Shown: in pieces, positions 1 through 8,854 of the stretch
Position numbering within the stretch: the first letter of the stretch is position 1
Layout of the letters: every line of letters starts with the position of its first letter
Source of the DNA: a virus
DNA length: 36,668 bases
Virus record (IMG/VR): IMGVR_UViG_3300021960_000224
Span: 1 to 36,668 of that record
Reading direction: 5' to 3' (one strand)
Notes under the pieces: model-generated
What the model was told of the DNA's origin: nothing
The model's database searches: none
Seen by the model: the letters and a program-made list of their open reading frames with translations, nothing else
Position numbers and translations under genes: made by a program

Positions 1-264
1 ACATTTACACCATCTAATGTAGTTCAAGATGTTGCTTCAACTAAATCTATAACTTTAAACACTGGTTTTCTTAGAGATGAATATAATGAGACAATAAGAC
101 AATTATTACAATCAGAAAATATTTGGATTAGAGAAAACAATAAAACTTTACCAATATTAGTAAAAGATTCTAACTTTCAATATAAAACAAGTCTAAATGA
201 CAAATTGGTTAATTACACTATAAATTTTGAGTATGCATTCGATGGTATCAATAATATTAGATAA
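1..264 (+). CDS. C-terminal end of tail protein (gene split by window ends)
   Basis: An open frame runs from base 1 (ACA TTT ACA...) to TAA at 262-264 and gives 87 residues with no start codon. It contains 'LNTGFLRDEYNETIRQLL' and ends 'NYTINFEYAFDGINNIR', an ending I associate with a conserved tail-associated protein of Bacteroidota phages. Its stop overlaps the next start as TAATG, as at many junctions in this genome. The N-terminal part is almost certainly the open frame beginning at 35867 and running off the right edge. Joined, they would give about 355 residues. Function is inferred from position between two large tail proteins; no catalytic motif is visible. Confidence 0.7.
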   Translation, partial: TFTPSNVVQDVASTKSITLNTGFLRDEYNETIRQLLQSENIWIRENNKTLPILVKDSNFQYKTSLNDKLVNYTINFEYAFDGINNIR

Positions 265-3248
265 TGAATCAAAAAATACAATTATATATAGAAAACGAAC
301 AAGTTGATGTATTTCAAGATGGTTCAATAAACATTGTAAGCAGTATAAAGGATTTTAGAGAACCTGATAAAATATTTACTGATTTCTCTAGGAACTTTAA
401 TTTACCAGCTACATCTAGGAATAATAAATTATTTAAACATTATTATAATTATGATCTTGTTGGAAACAACTTTGACGCTAGATCATCTAAAGAAGCTAGA
501 ATTGAAATTAATGATAGACCTTACAAAGATGGGTATATAACATTAGAAAGTGTAAAACTTCAATTTAATAAACCAAGTTCTTATAGGGTTACTTTTTATG
601 GTAATCTTAAATTATTAAAAGAATTATTTAATAATGTAAAACTAACAAACTTAGAGTGGTTAGAAAGATTTAATATTAATGATAGTCATTTTGATTCTAG
701 TGGAGATTCATTTTATCATTATCTATCACAAAGCAAAGATTTTACATCTAGTGATGAGTTTACTATTGGAACTGGTGATGGTGTTACAAAGAAATTTAGA
801 TTATTATATTCGCCATACCCACAACTAGATACAGACTTTAAGTTGTATAACGCTGGATCTGAAGTTGCAACAAACAACTTTTCGTATTCATATACTTCAG
901 GTGATGTTATATTCAATACTGCTCCAAATGCTGGTAACGCAATAACAACTAAATTATTTTACCCACAACCAATAATTGTTCCTTTAATATCTAGTTCGGA
1001 AAGATTGTATTATACAAATAACGCAAACTTTTATGGAGTTTTGAGTGATGGTAATTTATATTACAATTCAGGTAACTATCCACTAAACAACCAAGTAAAT
1101 GGATTAAAATTTGAACACCTTAAACCTGGTGTTAGAGTTCATTTAATTTTACGTGCAATAGAACAAAAGATAAATCGTGATCCTAATGTTCAAAGTAAAA
1201 TAGAATTCTCTAACGATTTTTTAAATGCATCTAATAAAGATTATTATAATCTATATATGTGGCTTAATAAAGATAAAAAAGCCAACACATTATTCGATCA
1301 AGGAAGTAAAGAAATAAAAGTAAATACATTTAACATTTCTAGTAACACAATAGCTTTATATCAAGATGCATCAAGTCAAGGTTTATTAGAAATATCATCA
1401 GTTAACTCATCAGGACTTATAGGAACTCAATCTGGTGACACAATTATTGTAAGAAACTCAACAGCTGAAAATATAGATTATATAGAATGTAGATTTAGGG
1501 TTTTTACAAGTGATACATCAAATGCATATGGTTTAAGAATTTATAGAAATGGATCAGTAATTAGAACATTTGAACCATCTACTGGTAATGGTACATCTAA
1601 AGAATATGATTTTTATGTAGAACAAGATGGAGATTATCAATTTGAATTGTTTTCTCCAACAGGTTTAATTATTAATAATGGTTTTGAAGCTAAGTTTGTT
1701 ATAGCTGGAGATAGAGATGACGAAGATTATAATGATGTAGTTATTCCTGGTGGTTTTTTAACATTTAATAAAGGTAAATTTAGTATATCTAAAAATATGC
1801 CTGATATGAATGTTATTGAGTTTTTATCTGGTTTATTTAAAATGTTTAATCTAGTTTGTTTTGTAGAAAACGCAGAAGATAGTAGTTATAGTACAACGCA
1901 AAGTAATATGAAAAGAATTAGAATAATGACATATGATTCATATTATGCTTCATCTAGTTCTGAATTAGATATAACAAGTAAAGTAGATACTTCTGAAAGT
2001 AGTGTGGAAAGATTAATGCCATATTCACAAATAGAATTTAAATATGCAGATACTGAATCGGTTCTCGCTGAACAACATAGATCTGACTTTGGTATAGAAT
2101 GGGGTGGTGAAAGTTGGACTTATAGTGATTCAAGAGGTGAGCAAAAGTATGAAATAATTCCACCTTTTTCACACTTAAAATATGAAAGGTTATTATTGAC
2201 TGATGGTACAACACCATCTACATTGCAAGTAGGATTTAGTGTAAAGAGAAGTAATGCAGAAAGAAATGTAGCTGTTGGTGGTGGTAGTACAGCTGGTTTT
2301 AAATCGTTCCAAGAAGAAAAATATAGTCCACACTTTAGTAAAAAGCCATTATTATTTTATGCACATCGAGAAACTAGTGGAACACAAATTCCTTATGTAT
2401 ATACTGATGCTTCTAATAATGCAATATTTTATGGTGCTTTAACAACTTATTTTGTACCCTTAAATTCAGTTGATATTAACACGTCTCAATCAAATCATTT
2501 TGGAGAAGAAGTAGATGAATATAGAGTTTACAATGCTAATGAACAAAGTAACGTAAACAATTTATTTAATATATATTACAAAAACTATATTGAACATTTG
2601 TTTGATGTAAAGTCAAGATTAATAAAAGTAAATGCAAATTTAACTAATGCTTTTATATCTAAATATTCGTTAGCTGATAAAATTAGAATACTAGATAAAA
2701 CTTTTAGTATAAATAAAATTGACATTGATTTACAAAATGGTGAATCAAAATTAGAGTTACAAAGATACTATGACGTAGTTTCTTTTGATTGTTTAGCATT
2801 GAACTTTAATGCAAGAGTAGAAGTGACATCAGGTGGTAATGCTTATGTTTTTGATAATAAATATGGTATATACCAAATGGGTTTAGGTACTTATATTATG
2901 AATGACGTTCCATCAGCTCACCCTATTGCATTTCACAACTTTGGTAAAGAAAGTAGAATTACTTATACAGGTACAGCTAGTGGTGGTACAAAAACTGGTT
3001 TAGATGGTAATACATATACATATTATTATGGTAATATTACTATTACTGTTGCTGGTGATTTTGGTACAATGAGTTACGAGTGTTATAATCACGGGTATAT
3101 GGGGGGTGAGAATAATTTAGTGTATAATGCAGATTGTTTAACTTCTACAACGCCACCAACACCACCAGTAGTAGGAAACTTAACAGTAGATGCAACTGAT
3201 ATTTATGTAGATAGTGGAATAATAACGTCAGATCAAACAGATGAATAA
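264..3248 (+). CDS. Large tail/baseplate protein with C-terminal cupredoxin-like domain
   Basis: This 994-residue protein lies between the other large tail genes and the tape measure gene, so it is probably a baseplate hub or receptor-side tail protein. The N-terminus ('SIKDFREPDKIFTDFSRNF', about residues 27-45) is typical of a Bacteroidota phage tail family. A middle section (~470-545) carries an acidic 'DRDDEDYNDV' loop of calcium-binding appearance. The last ~120 residues look like a cupredoxin fold: H886 in 'SAHPIAF', a second histidine at 891, then C940-x2-H943-x2-M946, the ligand order and spacing of type 1 copper sites such as amicyanin. Copper binding is an inference; the residues are visible. 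The start ATG overlaps the preceding TAA. The exact tail role is not certain. Confidence 0.75.
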   Translation: MNQKIQLYIENEQVDVFQDGSINIVSSIKDFREPDKIFTDFSRNFNLPATSRNNKLFKHYYNYDLVGNNFDARSSKEARIEINDRPYKDGYITLESVKLQFNKPSSYRVTFYGNLKLLKELFNNVKLTNLEWLERFNINDSHFDSSGDSFYHYLSQSKDFTSSDEFTIGTGDGVTKKFRLLYSPYPQLDTDFKLYNAGSEVATNNFSYSYTSGDVIFNTAPNAGNAITTKLFYPQPIIVPLISSSERLYYTNNANFYGVLSDGNLYYNSGNYPLNNQVNGLKFEHLKPGVRVHLILRAIEQKINRDPNVQSKIEFSNDFLNASNKDYYNLYMWLNKDKKANTLFDQGSKEIKVNTFNISSNTIALYQDASSQGLLEISSVNSSGLIGTQSGDTIIVRNSTAENIDYIECRFRVFTSDTSNAYGLRIYRNGSVIRTFEPSTGNGTSKEYDFYVEQDGDYQFELFSPTGLIINNGFEAKFVIAGDRDDEDYNDVVIPGGFLTFNKGKFSISKNMPDMNVIEFLSGLFKMFNLVCFVENAEDSSYSTTQSNMKRIRIMTYDSYYASSSSELDITSKVDTSESSVERLMPYSQIEFKYADTESVLAEQHRSDFGIEWGGESWTYSDSRGEQKYEIIPPFSHLKYERLLLTDGTTPSTLQVGFSVKRSNAERNVAVGGGSTAGFKSFQEEKYSPHFSKKPLLFYAHRETSGTQIPYVYTDASNNAIFYGALTTYFVPLNSVDINTSQSNHFGEEVDEYRVYNANEQSNVNNLFNIYYKNYIEHLFDVKSRLIKVNANLTNAFISKYSLADKIRILDKTFSINKIDIDLQNGESKLELQRYYDVVSFDCLALNFNARVEVTSGGNAYVFDNKYGIYQMGLGTYIMNDVPSAHPIAFHNFGKESRITYTGTASGGTKTGLDGNTYTYYYGNITITVAGDFGTMSYECYNHGYMGGENNLVYNADCLTSTTPPTPPVVGNLTVDATDIYVDSGIITSDQTDE

Positions 3249-3397
3249 TGATTAAGAATTTAATAGAGTTATTAAAATTAGATAATCACTATGGAGTTAG
3301 TGAAAGAGTAGATATTGCTAAAGGTAAATATAAAGCTAAAAGTAATCTAAAAGAATTGAATGAACATTTTAAGAGAGTAATCAATGGCAAAAGGTAA
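3248..3397 (+). CDS. Small hypothetical protein, 49 aa
   Basis: The ATG overlaps the previous stop (TAATG) and the frame ends 14 bases inside the tape measure gene. The product (MIKNLIELLKLDN...) is basic, probably helical, and has no membrane segment. The tight overlaps at both ends favour a real, translationally coupled gene. Function is unknown. Its place directly before the tape measure would suit a small tail chaperone, but nothing in its sequence proves that. Confidence 0.55.
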   Translation: MIKNLIELLKLDNHYGVSERVDIAKGKYKAKSNLKELNEHFKRVINGKR

Positions 3398-5456
3398 AGA
3401 ATTAATTTATACTATTAGGGTTATTGACAAAAGTAAAGTTGTCATTGACGAATTAGGTCAAGAAGTACAAACACTTGAACAAGCATTTGTTGAGATTAAT
3501 AATGAATTGACTAAAACTGACACTCTTCTTGATGGTACAAGAGCTAGTTTTGAAAAGCAAATAAGAACCCTAAAACAACAAAGAGATAATTTAGCAAAAA
3601 GTTCTCAAGAATATAGCGAATATAACACAAAGATAATAGCTGTTGAGAATAGTATGCGTAAGTTAACTAGTTCAACTAAAAGTCAAGAGCAAGTAAACGC
3701 AGATATGATTGCAAACACTGGTCTTGCATCTAACACTATTGTAGAATTTGGTAGAACTATATCTGATGCACCATTTGGTATTATTGGTGTAACAAACAAC
3801 CTTTCAGTAATGGCTACTAACTTTGAAACGTTAAGTGGTAAAGTTGGTGGTACACAAAATGTAATTAAGTTATTAATAAGACAACTTAAAAAAGGTGGTG
3901 CTTTTGTTCTAGCAATCCAAGTTGCACTTGCTGCAATAACACTTTATAGAGATGAGATAACTGAATTCTTTATGGGTACTAAAAAAGCTGAGAAAGCTGT
4001 GGTAGACTTAAAAGACGAATTAGTAGATACAAATAAAGTTTTAAGAGAATATATCAAAACACTAAGAAACGTAAATGTAGAATTAGCAGATCAATTAGAG
4101 TTAGTTAGTTTTATAAGAGAAGATTTTACTGAATTAGATAGAGCATTTAAAGACTCAAATGCTACTCAAGAACAACAAGTATCAATAACAAGAAATTATT
4201 TAGTAGTACAAGCAAAAATAAGTGCAGTAAACAAAGAAATAAATAAAGATTTAGAAGAATTAGACAAAAAAAGAGTAAAAGATATTAAAGCTAATGAAGA
4301 AAAGATAAAACAATCAAGAAAAGAAGTAGCTACTAGACAAAGAGAAATAGACGCTTTAAAAAAAGCTAATGTAAAAGCATTTCAATCTGATATAAATATA
4401 CTAGAAGCACGTAATAGAGTTGCAACAACTTATCAAAATAGATTAGAAAAAGAAAATATTGATCTAGGTATAAATATTGATTTAGTAGCAGATAGAAATG
4501 AATTACTAAGACAAGAACAACAAATACTATCTAGTATACCAAAAGATATAGAACCATTAGGTGAAGAATTCTTTAAAATTTTTGATGATGAATTAAAAGA
4601 ACAAGATAAAGGTTTATCAGAAAGAGTTTTAGATAGATTATTAGGTACAAGTGATAAAGAATTTAAAGAGGGATTCGATGCTATAAAATTTGCAGAAGAT
4701 AGTGGTTTAGATGGTGCGTTAAATGATTTGAATGAATTTATTAAAGAGTATCAAGGTGAAAATGCTATTGAAAAAATAAATTTAGCACAACAACAAGCTG
4801 AAACAGAATTAGGTATATTATATGATGCAATTGAAGAAGAAACTGGATTAAGAATTGGTTTTAACGAAGATTTATTAAGGATTGAAGAGTTTTATGGAGA
4901 ACAAAGAGCAAAAGTAAGCGAGAAAGAAAATCAAGCTAAAGCTAAAAGTATTAGAGTTGCTGCTCAAGCCGCAGTGCAAGTTGGTAAACTACTACAACAA
5001 TTAGGTGATGAGAATAAAACAGTAGCAATAGCAGGAGTAGTTGTGGAAAAAGCAGGTGCAATAGCTAAAATTATTGCAAACAAAAGTATAGCAGACGCAG
5101 CAGCATTACCACTTTTATCTAACCCTGCAACTTTTGCTTTAGGTACTTCATTAATGACTACTAATAAAATAACAGCAGCGACAGGTGTGATTGCAACAAC
5201 AGCAGGGGCAATTAAAGCTATAAAAGAAATTAGAAATCCAGAGAGTGCTTCAACGTCAGCTACAAGTATTGCTGAAGCACCAGCACCAGTCATACAAGCA
5301 CCAGCATTTAATGTAGTAGGTGCAACACAAACTAGTCAACTAGCACAAACAATCGCTGGAGCTGAAGAGAAACCAATTAAAGCATTTGTAGTAGAAAGTG
5401 AAATAACATCAGCTCAAGCATTAGCAAGATCAAGAATATTTAATGCTTCTATATAA
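3384..5456 (+). CDS. Tail tape measure protein
   Basis: The 690-residue protein is dominated by charged heptad-like helices (about residues 20-110 and 205-400). It has a hydrophobic segment near residues 170-190 ('GGAFVLAIQVALAAITLY') and an Ala-rich hydrophobic stretch near 525-615. Length and architecture fit a tape measure protein, which sets tail length and is threaded through the tail tube, its hydrophobic segments interacting with the host membrane at DNA entry. At roughly 0.15 nm per residue this implies a tail of about 100 nm (general rule, not measured). The tail chaperone gene lies about 9 kb before it around the circle, farther than in most siphoviruses, where it is the immediate upstream neighbour. 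Confidence 0.85.
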   Translation: MAKGKELIYTIRVIDKSKVVIDELGQEVQTLEQAFVEINNELTKTDTLLDGTRASFEKQIRTLKQQRDNLAKSSQEYSEYNTKIIAVENSMRKLTSSTKSQEQVNADMIANTGLASNTIVEFGRTISDAPFGIIGVTNNLSVMATNFETLSGKVGGTQNVIKLLIRQLKKGGAFVLAIQVALAAITLYRDEITEFFMGTKKAEKAVVDLKDELVDTNKVLREYIKTLRNVNVELADQLELVSFIREDFTELDRAFKDSNATQEQQVSITRNYLVVQAKISAVNKEINKDLEELDKKRVKDIKANEEKIKQSRKEVATRQREIDALKKANVKAFQSDINILEARNRVATTYQNRLEKENIDLGINIDLVADRNELLRQEQQILSSIPKDIEPLGEEFFKIFDDELKEQDKGLSERVLDRLLGTSDKEFKEGFDAIKFAEDSGLDGALNDLNEFIKEYQGENAIEKINLAQQQAETELGILYDAIEEETGLRIGFNEDLLRIEEFYGEQRAKVSEKENQAKAKSIRVAAQAAVQVGKLLQQLGDENKTVAIAGVVVEKAGAIAKIIANKSIADAAALPLLSNPATFALGTSLMTTNKITAATGVIATTAGAIKAIKEIRNPESASTSATSIAEAPAPVIQAPAFNVVGATQTSQLAQTIAGAEEKPIKAFVVESEITSAQALARSRIFNASI

Positions 5457-5461
5457 AACAA

Positions 5462-5482
5462 AATAATATAAGTTAAGTTATA
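5462..5482 (+). promoter_or_regulatory. Repeated upstream motif AGTTAAGTTATA, copy 1
   Basis: Between the tape measure stop and the prohead protease start, AATAATATA is followed by AGTTAAGTTATA (5471-5482). The same 12-mer, with a similar AATAATATA-type flank, recurs at 6834-6845 before the scaffold-like gene. Two matching copies before head genes suggest a late promoter or leader element, possibly read through the phage's own sigma-like factor. This is inference from repetition only. Confidence 0.4.
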
Positions 5483-5487
5483 ATAAT

Positions 5488-6660
5488 ATGGAAAACGTAA
5501 TAGAATTAATTATCGATGAAAATAATGAGATTAGTGGAATTGAAGCTATATCAATAGTAGAGAATCCTGCTATTGAAGAAGATTTTATTGCACTTAAAGA
5601 ACATAAAGAAGTCAGATTAGCAGAAGTAGATAAAGAGAAAAGAATTCTTATGGGGCCTGCGTTAATTCCAAACAAAAAGATATTTAGAAAAGGTGCAAGT
5701 GATGATGAAGATTATTATATCTATTTTAGCGAAGATACTGTTCGTAAAGCATCAGAGTTATTCTTTATAAAAAGCAAACAAAATAATTCAACATATGAAC
5801 ATCAAATTGATCTGAATGGTATGAGTGTTGTAGAATCTTGGATTGTTGATGATCCAACAAATGACAAATCTAATTCTTATGGATTTGATCTACCCAAAGG
5901 AACTTGGATTGTTTCTATGAAAGTTTTAAATGATGATATATGGAAAAAAGTAAAAAATGAGGAAGTTAAAGGTTTTTCAATAGAGGGTTTCTTTGCAGAT
6001 AAAATGGAAAGACCAAAAGAAAGTATTGAAGAAAAAGCGTGTGATAGTTGTCTAAGTGAATTAAATGCTCAATATGAATTATTAGAAGCATTAGAATCTT
6101 TAGAAGATAATGTTGAATTAGAAAGTTATGGTGGTTACCCCCAATCAGCTAGAAACAATGCTAAAAGAGCAATTGATCTGAATAAAAAAGTAAACAATAA
6201 ATGTGCAACTCAAGTTGGTAAAGTGAGAGCGCAACAATTAGCTAGAGGGGAAAAGTTTACATTGTCTACTCTTAAACGTATATACTCTTATCTTTCAAGA
6301 GCAAGTGCATATTATGACGCTGGTAATAATGAAGCGTGTGGAACAATATCATATTTATTATGGGGTGGTAAATCAATGTTAAATTGGACTACTTCTAAAT
6401 TAAAAGGTCTTGATGCAATTGAAGCATCATCTACTATTATAGATGGTAGAGCTGGTTACTCAACGCAAGAAGAAGCAGAGAAAGCAGCAGAAGATATGGG
6501 TTGTTCAGGGTATCATACACACGAATACGAGGGAGATGTTTGGTATATGCCTTGTGAGGAACACAATCTCGATGATGATCCTTGTCAAGAGGGGTATGAG
6601 CAAATAGGAATGAAACAAAAGAATGGTAGACCAGTTCCTAATTGTGTTCCAAAAAAATAA
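5488..6660 (+). CDS. XkdF-like prohead (head maturation) protease
   Basis: Residues ~48-170 match the phage XkdF-like putative serine protease family: 'MGPALIPNKKIFRK', 'STYEHQ' (probable catalytic His region), 'VVESWIVDDPTNDKS', 'LPKGTWIVSMKV' and 'EEVKGFSIEGFF'. Such proteases cleave scaffold and capsid precursors during head maturation. A second conserved region (~215-310, 'NNAKRAIDLNKKVNNKCATQ' to 'CGTISYLLWGGKS') is a domain I associate with Bacteroidota phage head proteins. The C-terminus has His/Cys clusters ('HTHEYEGDVWYMPCEEH') and ends in 'GMKQKNGRPVPNCVPKK', a recurrent phage tail-end motif. At 390 residues it is longer than a protease alone. It heads the capsid gene group, consistent with the role. 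Confidence 0.8.
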   Translation: MENVIELIIDENNEISGIEAISIVENPAIEEDFIALKEHKEVRLAEVDKEKRILMGPALIPNKKIFRKGASDDEDYYIYFSEDTVRKASELFFIKSKQNNSTYEHQIDLNGMSVVESWIVDDPTNDKSNSYGFDLPKGTWIVSMKVLNDDIWKKVKNEEVKGFSIEGFFADKMERPKESIEEKACDSCLSELNAQYELLEALESLEDNVELESYGGYPQSARNNAKRAIDLNKKVNNKCATQVGKVRAQQLARGEKFTLSTLKRIYSYLSRASAYYDAGNNEACGTISYLLWGGKSMLNWTTSKLKGLDAIEASSTIIDGRAGYSTQEEAEKAAEDMGCSGYHTHEYEGDVWYMPCEEHNLDDDPCQEGYEQIGMKQKNGRPVPNCVPKK

Positions 6661-6664
6661 TACT

Positions 6665-6814
6665 ATGCATTATACTAAAAGAAAAAAAGATGCTACATTA
6701 AGTCATAGTTCACCTAAAAGTTCTGCAAGAGGTTGTTTATGTCCAGATGGTCGTACTTATTCTACTAAATGTTGTGATGGAACATTAGAAGCACAAGGAA
6801 TAGGTAAAGTTTGA
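6665..6814 (+). CDS. Small Cys-rich phage protein, 49 aa
   Basis: I chose the ATG at 6665, five bases after the protease stop, over an in-frame ATG at 6623 inside the protease gene. The product has a compact Cys motif, 'GCLCPDGRTYSTKCCDGTL' then 'EAQGIG', with four cysteines that could bind zinc or form disulfides. I recognise this as a recurrent small protein in the head region of Bacteroidota phages, without a known function. It sits between the prohead protease and the scaffold-like gene. Confidence 0.65.
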   Translation: MHYTKRKKDATLSHSSPKSSARGCLCPDGRTYSTKCCDGTLEAQGIGKV

Positions 6815-6833
6815 AATCCAAACAATAATATAT

Positions 6834-6845
6834 AGTTAAGTTATA
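6834..6845 (+). promoter_or_regulatory. Repeated upstream motif AGTTAAGTTATA, copy 2
   Basis: This is an exact second copy of the 12-mer found at 5471-5482. It is preceded by AATAATATAT and lies 18 bases before the ATG of the scaffold-like gene. A looser relative (AATATATA then TTAGTTATATA) lies at 9485-9509 before the gene at 9514. It is a candidate late promoter or leader; no transcription evidence is available. Confidence 0.4.
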
Positions 6846-6863
6846 CTATAAATTCGTAATCTT

Positions 6864-7403
6864 ATGAGAGCAAGTGAAATAGTTAATAAACTAAAAGATG
6901 TTCTTTTATCATCAACGGAAGTAGAAAAAGTAGAGGAATCTACAATTGAAAACAAAGTTGATTTAAAAGAAGATGATCTATCTAAAACAAAAAAGGTAGA
7001 ATCCAAAAAAGTAGCTAATGAAGCTACAAAAGAAACTCCTAAGCAAGAAGATGACATTAGACAAGTGTCTTATTCTGCAGAAGAGGTACTAGCTGAAGAT
7101 CCTATGGAAGATACTCAAGAAGAAATTGTTGAGGAAAAATCTCCACAATATGCAACAATAGAGGAAGTTGCAGAGATTAAAGCTATGGTTGAGAAACTTA
7201 GAGGTATGGTTGAAGCAACATATGAAACAAGTCCTGATGTTCCACAAGAACTATCAAGTGACCAAAAAGATGTTGAGATGACTGAACCACTAGCACATTC
7301 TCCAGAGAATGAAGTAAGTGAAAAACTAGGTGTAAGATATGCAACTAATGCAAATACTAACACTACTTACTCAAGAGTATTAAACGCAATATCTAATAAT
7401 TAA
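6864..7403 (+). CDS. Scaffold-like head assembly protein
   Basis: This 179-residue, very acidic protein has a low-complexity, Glu/Lys/Ser/Thr-rich N-terminal half and a helical, coiled-coil-like stretch ('ATIEEVAEIKAMVEKLRGMV', ~114-133). The tail ends 'TYSRVLNAISNN'. It lies between the prohead protease and the capsid genes, the usual position and composition of a phage scaffold, which guides capsid assembly and is then degraded by the protease. No specific family motif is recognised, so the call rests on position and composition. Confidence 0.6.
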   Translation: MRASEIVNKLKDVLLSSTEVEKVEESTIENKVDLKEDDLSKTKKVESKKVANEATKETPKQEDDIRQVSYSAEEVLAEDPMEDTQEEIVEEKSPQYATIEEVAEIKAMVEKLRGMVEATYETSPDVPQELSSDQKDVEMTEPLAHSPENEVSEKLGVRYATNANTNTTYSRVLNAISNN

Positions 7404-7418
7404 TTCAAAATTTTAAAT

Positions 7419-7826
7419 ATGTCAACGACAATAACAACTTCAAATAGCGTATTGAGAGCAAGGTCAAAACAAGAAACTTTGACTACTACTCAAGATATAA
7501 ACGCAAATCAAGCTGGTACTGAGTTTAACATTGCAACTGATGCAATTGTATTGACTCTACCAACTATTGACGCAAACAATATCGGAATGGAATTTACGTT
7601 TCGTAATTCTGGTGCTGATGGTAATAATATTATTACTTTAAGTCCAGCTGCAAGTGATGCAATTCACGGTACAGTTGCTGCGATACAATCTGGTGGTGTA
7701 GACAACAAAGATTGGATCAACACTAAAGCAACAGCAAATAAAGGTGATTGGTGTACAATCAAAGCAGTCGCATTAACAGACTGGTATCTAACTGGTGGTG
7801 ATGGTGTATGGGCATCAGAATCATAA
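7419..7826 (+). CDS. Capsid decoration/head fibre-like protein
   Basis: This 135-residue, Thr/Ala/Asn-rich protein is predicted to be largely beta-structured, with patterns such as 'ATDAIVLTLPTIDANNIGMEF' and 'GNNIITLSP' and a Trp-containing end ('DWYLTGGDGVWASES'). Similar patterns occur in capsid decoration and fibre-type phage proteins. It lies immediately before the major capsid gene, a standard place for a decoration protein that stabilises the expanded shell. No decisive motif is visible; a small head fibre is the alternative. Confidence 0.55.
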   Translation: MSTTITTSNSVLRARSKQETLTTTQDINANQAGTEFNIATDAIVLTLPTIDANNIGMEFTFRNSGADGNNIITLSPAASDAIHGTVAAIQSGGVDNKDWINTKATANKGDWCTIKAVALTDWYLTGGDGVWASES

Positions 7827-7857
7827 TCTAATATTAATCAATTTTAAATCGTAAAAA

Positions 7858-8781
7858 ATGGCGACAACAAATAATTTAACAACTACTTATTCAGGTGAAT
7901 TCGCAGGGAAATACATTTCCGCAGCGTTATTATCTGGTAAAACTTTGGCTGAGGGTAATATAACTATTAAGCCAAATATCAAATTTAAAGAAGTAATGAA
8001 AAAAGTTGCAACAGATGACATCGTAAAAGATGCTACTTGTGACTTTGACGCAACTTCGACACTAACTCTAACTGAGAGAATATTAACTCCAGAAGAGTTT
8101 CAAGTTAACTTACAATTATGTAAGAAAGACTTTAGAGCAGATTGGGAAGCTGTACAAATGGGATATTCTGCATTTGACAATCTTCCACCATCTTTTTCTC
8201 AATTCTTAATTGCTCACGTAGCAGATAAGGTAGCACAAAAAATGGAACAAAACATTTGGAATGGTACAAATGCTAATGCTGGTTCATTTGATGGATTCAA
8301 AACTACATTATTAGCTGATGCTGACGTAAATGACGTTGCTGCTGGTGCAGTAACTGCTGGAAACGTAATTACAGAACTTGGTAAGATTGCTGATGCAATT
8401 CCAAGCGCAGTATATGGATCTGAGGACTTGTTTGTTTATGTATCAAACAACATTTATAGAGCATATGTAAGAGCATTAGGTGGTTTTGCAACTAACGTAG
8501 GTGCTTCTGGTACTGACAATAAAGGTACTCAATGGTTCAATGGTGGTGCATTAACATTTGATGGTATCAATATGGTAATGGCTTCAGGGCTAGCAGACAA
8601 CACAGCTGTAGCTGCTGAAAAATCAAACTTATTCTTTGGAACTGGTCTATTAAACGATCAAAACGAAGTAAAAGTAATTGATATGGCAGATATTGATGGA
8701 AGTCAAAATGTAAGAGTAGTAATGAGATTCACTGCAGGTATTCAACACGCAATAGGATCTGACATCGTTCTTTACTCTTAA
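7858..8781 (+). CDS. Major capsid protein
   Basis: The 307-residue protein sits after protease, scaffold-like and decoration-like genes and is followed by a strong terminator, as expected for the most abundant product. The sequence has capsid features: an N-terminal flexible segment ('TTTYSGEFAGKYISAALLSG'), a helical region with 'VADKVAQKMEQNIWNG' (~122-137) and beta-rich C-terminal parts ('VRVVMRFTAGIQHAIGSDIV'). It resembles HK97-fold capsid proteins of Bacteroidota phages in length and pattern. It lacks an obvious long cleavable N-terminal delta domain, so the separate scaffold may serve that purpose. Confidence 0.85.
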   Translation: MATTNNLTTTYSGEFAGKYISAALLSGKTLAEGNITIKPNIKFKEVMKKVATDDIVKDATCDFDATSTLTLTERILTPEEFQVNLQLCKKDFRADWEAVQMGYSAFDNLPPSFSQFLIAHVADKVAQKMEQNIWNGTNANAGSFDGFKTTLLADADVNDVAAGAVTAGNVITELGKIADAIPSAVYGSEDLFVYVSNNIYRAYVRALGGFATNVGASGTDNKGTQWFNGGALTFDGINMVMASGLADNTAVAAEKSNLFFGTGLLNDQNEVKVIDMADIDGSQNVRVVMRFTAGIQHAIGSDIVLYS

Positions 8782-8804
8782 TAAATAGATTGTATAACTC
8801 AAAG

Positions 8805-8839
8805 AAAGGTGGGCGAGTTAATCTTACCTACCTTTTTTT
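8805..8839 (+). terminator. Rho-independent terminator after major capsid gene
   Basis: AAAGGTGGG (8805-8813) pairs with CCTACCTTT (8827-8835) with one G-U pair, across a 13-base loop, and the right arm runs into a T tract of seven (8833-8839). It lies in the 73-base gap after the capsid gene and before the tail-tube-like gene. Confidence 0.75.
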
Positions 8840-8854
8840 ATAAAAATAATAATT

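Noticed and set aside
4964-5293. Long open frame on the minus strand opposite the tape measure gene (also similar ones opposite 22.6, 25.2, 31.5 kb)
   Set aside because: They are mirror images of strongly coded plus-strand genes, hydrophobic by composition, and without promoter or start context.
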